Shown one piece after another: positions 17,101-19,488 of a stretch of DNA of 19,488 nt; position 1 is the stretch's first letter, and every line of letters begins with the position of its first letter. Position numbers and translations under genes: made by a program. Source of the stretch: an uncultured Ruminococcus sp. (lineage in GTDB: Bacteria > Bacillota_A > Clostridia > Oscillospirales > Ruminococcaceae); the NCBI GenBank assembly GCA_937880065.1, contig CALFMA010000445.1, forward strand, positions 1 to 19,488, written 5' to 3'. The notes beneath the pieces are model-generated. The model was given only the letters and a program-made list of their open reading frames with translations, made no database searches and was not told the origin of the DNA.

Positions 17101-19488
17101 TTGCAGAACTTGGTGTATGGAAAGATAAAGATCATAACGGTCAAACATTGCTTCCTGCAGAAAATGAGATACTCGATGAAGATCACAAAGAATTGTATAC
17201 ACTTGAAGAACTTGGTATAACCTCTATCGGAACTGATTTCATAATAATTGAAAATGAGGATGGAAGCAAGACCTTTGAAGCGGAGGTAAAATTGAATGGT
17301 AAAAATACTACCATTTCAGAACAGTGGTTTGATTCTGACACATCTGATACATTGGAATTGAATACAGAATGTATTGACGATGATTTAACCTCATTCGGAA
17401 ATCTTCACAGTGTTTCTTATGCTCTTGAAAATGATGCGGACGGTATATTACAGGATCTTATGGATTCATTCAAAACCTCTCAGAATTATGTTGAAAGACG
17501 TGTTCTTGCTAAGAAAATACTCTATTATATTTCTGGTGCTGATAAAATTGACAGTAAATCAAGAGGCGGATATATTGATGCACGAGAGCTTCATGTCCTT
17601 GAAACTATAATGGGTGTTGATACTTTCCTCGGGGTTGGAAATTCTAAAAACCCTAATACCAATGCAGCGACAATTCTCAGAAGAGTGTATACAGAATTTG
17701 AGGAATTATATTTTAATCTTCTTAATAAAGAAGGTCCTGTTTCAAATGAACTTGATTTGATAATTGAAATATGTGACGATAACGGAAATACTATCCTTGA
17801 TATGAATCTTTTAAATTCTGCTTTAGAAAACATGAAGGTTTTCAATGAGTTGAATGAGGATGTAATATGCAGTATCTGTTCATATTTAAAGACATATGAT
17901 AATGCTAATAATACAAATTATCTCAATCAGTTTATAGAAACTCATCCTAATTACGTTGAAACAATAAAGCGATACAATAAAGCTGTCATTCTTTGTAACG
18001 GAAACAATAATACCTTCAATGGTACAGCAGAAGATGAAATATTTTGGTCAGAAAATGGTGATGTTACTATTAATGCTTCCTATGGAAATGATATTATCTA
18101 TGGTGCAGATGGCAGTGATAAACTCAATGCGGGCGACGGAGATGATACTGTTTACGGTGGCGATGGGAACAATATAATCAATGCAGGCAACGGAGATGAT
18201 ACTGTCTACGGTGGCAATGAAAACGATATAATCAATGGAGAAAATGGCAATGATACCATTTATGGTGATAATGGCAACGACACAATAAACGGTAATTCAG
18301 GCGATGATTCTCTTTATGGCGGTAAAGGCAATGACGTTATTAGAGGTGTCACAGGTAACGATGTACTTTACGGCGAGGCTGGTGATGACATCTATTATAT
18401 TGACACTGAACACGGCAATGATGTGATTCATGATTCCATGGGACATAGTACATTAATATTTGATGATGAATTAAGTGCTGATGAATATAGCTTGAGTGTT
18501 GATATTAAAAACGGAATATTGCTTGTACACAAAGAAACAAGCGAATCAATCGGAATCTCTGATTTTATCAATAATCCAATGAATTATAGCTTCATATTTA
18601 ACGGAGAAAGCATTATACTTGGCGGTGGAGATTCTCAAAATTTTGTTAACGGAACTGATAAAGATGATGTTATTACAGGTGAAGACGGTTTCAATATGAT
18701 CTATGGCAATAATGGTAATGACACTATCACAGGTGGAGATAATCTTAACTTCATTTACGGCGGCGATGGAGACGATGTACTTAACGGCGGTGATAGTATA
18801 AATATCATTCGTGGTGAAAATGGCGATGATGTCATCCGTGATGGCAATGGAAATGGTTATCTTAATGGCGGCTCCGGCGACGATACATTTTTTGCCAGAG
18901 CCGGAAACGACGTCCTTCTAGGCGGTACAGGCACAGATGAAATGCACGGTGAAGATGGTAATGATGTGCTTGCAGGCAATGAGGACGATGACACGCTCTA
19001 TGGTGAAACAGGTGCGGACACGCTTTATGCAGATGCAGGCAACGATACGCTTTATGGCGGTGACGATGATGATGCACTGTTCGGCGGCGATGGTGATGAT
19101 ACACTTCATGGGGAAGCTGGCAATGACTACTTAGAAAGTGGCAATGGTAACAATGCTATGTACGGCGGTGATGGTGATGATACTTTTATGACCGGCGAAG
19201 ATACTGATTATGTATATGGTGGTACTGGAAATGATTATGTCATCGGCGGTAATGGCGATAACTACATGTACGGCGAAGATGGTGACGACAGACTGCAGGG
19301 CGGCGAAGGCTATGACTACATGGAAGGCGGTCTTGGTAACGATACCCTTTCTAGTGGAAACGGGTTCAATGAAATGTATGGTCAGGAAGGCAACGATTAC
19401 ATCTACGGCGGTGATTATGCAGACTATATCGACGGTGGTGTTGGCGATGACCATCTCTATGGTGCAGATGCAACAGACGGTCAGAATG
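14193..19488 (+). CDS. Giant RTX-repeat protein with N-terminal DUF2974-type serine hydrolase, 3' end outside window
   Basis: ATG 14193 follows AAAAGGAG (14178-14184); the frame is open to the window edge, at least 1765 residues. There is no N-terminal signal peptide. Residues about 10-300 match the DUF2974 (Mbeg1-like) alpha/beta-hydrolase family: nucleophile elbow GHSKGG with S180, 'SFDGQGFSMEFL' (201-212), probable acid D234 and His H275 ('GQNHSPNTLF'). Residues 300-580 are a helical unknown region. RTX block 1 is at about 583-735, an HCBP-related beta region at 749-820, and a conserved insert at 871-1022 with 'DPLIIDLNYDG', 'DIDNNGFAE' (D896) and an EF-hand-like loop from D956 ('DTNNDNVLDISD'). 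RTX block 2 (1267-1414), a second beta region (1419-1480) and RTX block 3 (from about 1483) follow. RTX lipases bind calcium outside the cell and usually leave by type I secretion via a C-terminal signal; here that end is not visible. It is probably a secreted lipase/esterase-like enzyme or toxin. Confidence 0.93.
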   Translation, partial: MTYFSTEEICMIEMLTYYNDSIMEAVGMPDIKRKLFNSDVINFTVREILSPFLDENNGKRYIDMLEEIDEIVDESFLISGKEWAQIIKYILNNDEIANLRLTDVFETDGYTLGLCFTENIESPDEAIIAFLGTANPREWVDDVTAARMVASPCQQEAYMYIKNLPLKGFNFKDITVTGHSKGGNKAMYTTILCDNITRCVSFDGQGFSMEFLQKYAATISEKASLITNYSASTDFVHILLEQLPGTSQFYCNGYGIEVPDSSDFNQLGAIIGQNHSPNTLFKTNDSGLVLGYNRSGRTIPTFEIVYENEYITLLKNYVSYLTSSKDRKAYDSLVEYIENIMSAIFDSEKDVTETIISNITQLGTIIGYTLSFIETNELNLDDARYLLYSIGMDKSPTVSLILECYTNKDFDLCDEPNNTPALIEAFLKSVGNQFTDEEDDWFLKNVVWNLFGDKLVQYMTARDFHNLWDTIESKYEEAQENENSYYNFENGALRDCIKYMRTKDFLKIVNNDNRIISEVDKIETYIEKYKDKVDINNIFYNVTILNSFSNLKDLLKEYGYRLNIGDDNGNYRKGNNINSITILGNGDDLFFGGRYKDIIISGDGSDTIVGGEGEDIIYCGDGLDEIDGGKGDDTIYGEYGNKFIDGSDGNDTIYASYGVGNPKQSGIIEGGKGDDTLIGSYANDNLYGGDDNDTIYGGSGDDTLLGNAGNDTLEGGSGVNTLYGHDGNDTYIFNKDIYGSASNKGYVNDHDTVWDMYGSETILFKNVPKDAEKLQDILKFEKQDSDLVIKSKETGASMTIRFYYNDNQERYTFKIDGNSNRYTINEDMELVQKKSGSGLLSFTGNQMDNIISNTINDLGNQFITASQTYPPRDPLIIDLNYDGVNIVNVENGVYFDIDNNGFAERTEWIDTIDGFLVYNRDEDPKITNGTELFSDQVILPNGRKSKDGFEVLKTFDTNNDNVLDISDSNFAELGVWKDKDHNGQTLLPAENEILDEDHKELYTLEELGITSIGTDFIIIENEDGSKTFEAEVKLNGKNTTISEQWFDSDTSDTLELNTECIDDDLTSFGNLHSVSYALENDADGILQDLMDSFKTSQNYVERRVLAKKILYYISGADKIDSKSRGGYIDARELHVLETIMGVDTFLGVGNSKNPNTNAATILRRVYTEFEELYFNLLNKEGPVSNELDLIIEICDDNGNTILDMNLLNSALENMKVFNELNEDVICSICSYLKTYDNANNTNYLNQFIETHPNYVETIKRYNKAVILCNGNNNTFNGTAEDEIFWSENGDVTINASYGNDIIYGADGSDKLNAGDGDDTVYGGDGNNIINAGNGDDTVYGGNENDIINGENGNDTIYGDNGNDTINGNSGDDSLYGGKGNDVIRGVTGNDVLYGEAGDDIYYIDTEHGNDVIHDSMGHSTLIFDDELSADEYSLSVDIKNGILLVHKETSESIGISDFINNPMNYSFIFNGESIILGGGDSQNFVNGTDKDDVITGEDGFNMIYGNNGNDTITGGDNLNFIYGGDGDDVLNGGDSINIIRGENGDDVIRDGNGNGYLNGGSGDDTFFARAGNDVLLGGTGTDEMHGEDGNDVLAGNEDDDTLYGETGADTLYADAGNDTLYGGDDDDALFGGDGDDTLHGEAGNDYLESGNGNNAMYGGDGDDTFMTGEDTDYVYGGTGNDYVIGGNGDNYMYGEDGDDRLQGGEGYDYMEGGLGNDTLSSGNGFNEMYGQEGNDYIYGGDYADYIDGGVGDDHLYGADATDGQN
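15941..16395 (+). repeat. RTX block 1 (9-residue GGxGxDxxx units)
   Basis: Roughly fourteen degenerate 27-base units coding for G-G-x-G-x-D-x-U-x nonapeptides ('GGKGDDTIYG', 'GGDDNDTIYG', 'GGSGDDTLLG'). They fold as a calcium-filled parallel beta-roll. Codon use drifts between units, so selection acts on the protein and not on DNA identity. Confidence 0.9.
17992..18435 (+). repeat. RTX block 2
   Basis: About a dozen nonapeptide units, starting weakly ('GNNNTFNGTAEDEIF') and becoming canonical ('GGDGNNIINAG', 'GENGNDTIYGDNGNDT'). Two adjacent stretches near 18140 and 18190 are nearly identical at the base level, which points to recent duplication. Confidence 0.88.
18640..19487 (+). repeat. 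RTX block 3, continuing past the window
   Basis: The longest block, with more than twenty-five units in view ('GGDGDDVLNGG', 'GEDGNDVLAGNEDDDTLYG', 'GGEGYDYMEGG'). It is still in register at the last base, so the array and the protein's C-terminus lie beyond. It is more regular than block 1. The reverse complement gives His/Ile/Val-rich open frames that are artefacts of the repeat. Confidence 0.9.

Noticed and set aside
18862..19454. His-rich and Ile/Val-rich open frames on the minus strand in the RTX region
   Set aside because: They are the reverse reading of the regular Gly/Asp repeat codons, lack ribosome binding sites and overlap a clearly coding frame.
15941..19487. Tandem periodicity that might suggest a CRISPR or DNA satellite
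   Set aside because: The 27-base period codes for RTX nonapeptides with drifting codons; there are no identical repeats with unique spacers.

Overview
The window looks like part of the chromosome of an AT-leaning, Gram-positive, Clostridia-type anaerobe, most likely Ruminococcus or a close relative (inference). The signs are strong GGAGG ribosome binding sites, a secreted CotH-family protein, a MobP3-like Sel1 tail, an NADPH/iron-type butanol dehydrogenase remnant, and an IS1380-family element carrying a small non-autonomous insertion. No rRNA, tRNA or CRISPR array was seen.

Left part (1-4943): the 3' end of a Sel1-repeat protein whose tail resembles mobilization-relaxase proteins of Clostridia ICEs/IMEs. 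A hairpin and a good promoter follow, then a tight operon: a WYL-domain regulator, a 918-residue MmeI-like fused restriction-modification enzyme, and a 75-residue helix-hairpin-helix protein. I read this as a mobile-element-linked phage-defence cassette. The specificity region of the MmeI-like gene is clearly more AT-rich than both flanks, which suggests a swapped recognition domain.

Second part (5001-8313): a small unknown protein, a six-helix hybrid histidine kinase (HK, REC, Hpt) and a REC-LuxR response regulator, closely spaced and co-oriented. Together they hold all four phospho-sites of a His-Asp-His-Asp relay.

Third part (8314-10570): a junk-rich junction. An IS1380-family transposase gene on the minus strand is broken by a 159-bp MITE with perfect 18-bp terminal inverted repeats and a TTTA target duplication. 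Removing the MITE plus one TTTA restores a single 445-codon frame. Just beyond lie the internal piece of an iron-dependent alcohol dehydrogenase (broken by a stop and cut at both ends), a probable scrap of another gene, and a terminator whose downstream arm overlaps the next promoter.

Right part (10571-19488): a secreted CotH-kinase-fold protein with two C-terminal beta modules, a short doubtful ORF behind a promoter-hairpin arrangement, a single-pass membrane protein, and, in the same operon, a very large open reading frame that runs off the window (at least 1765 residues). The large protein has an N-terminal DUF2974-type serine hydrolase domain (GHSKGG, probable Ser-Asp-His triad), a helical middle, three blocks of RTX calcium-binding repeats, and an EF-hand-rich insert. 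It has no N-terminal signal peptide. An RTX 'lipase-like' giant of this design with a small membrane partner in a Gram-positive setting is the most interesting system here; its export route, C-terminus and target lie outside what can be seen.
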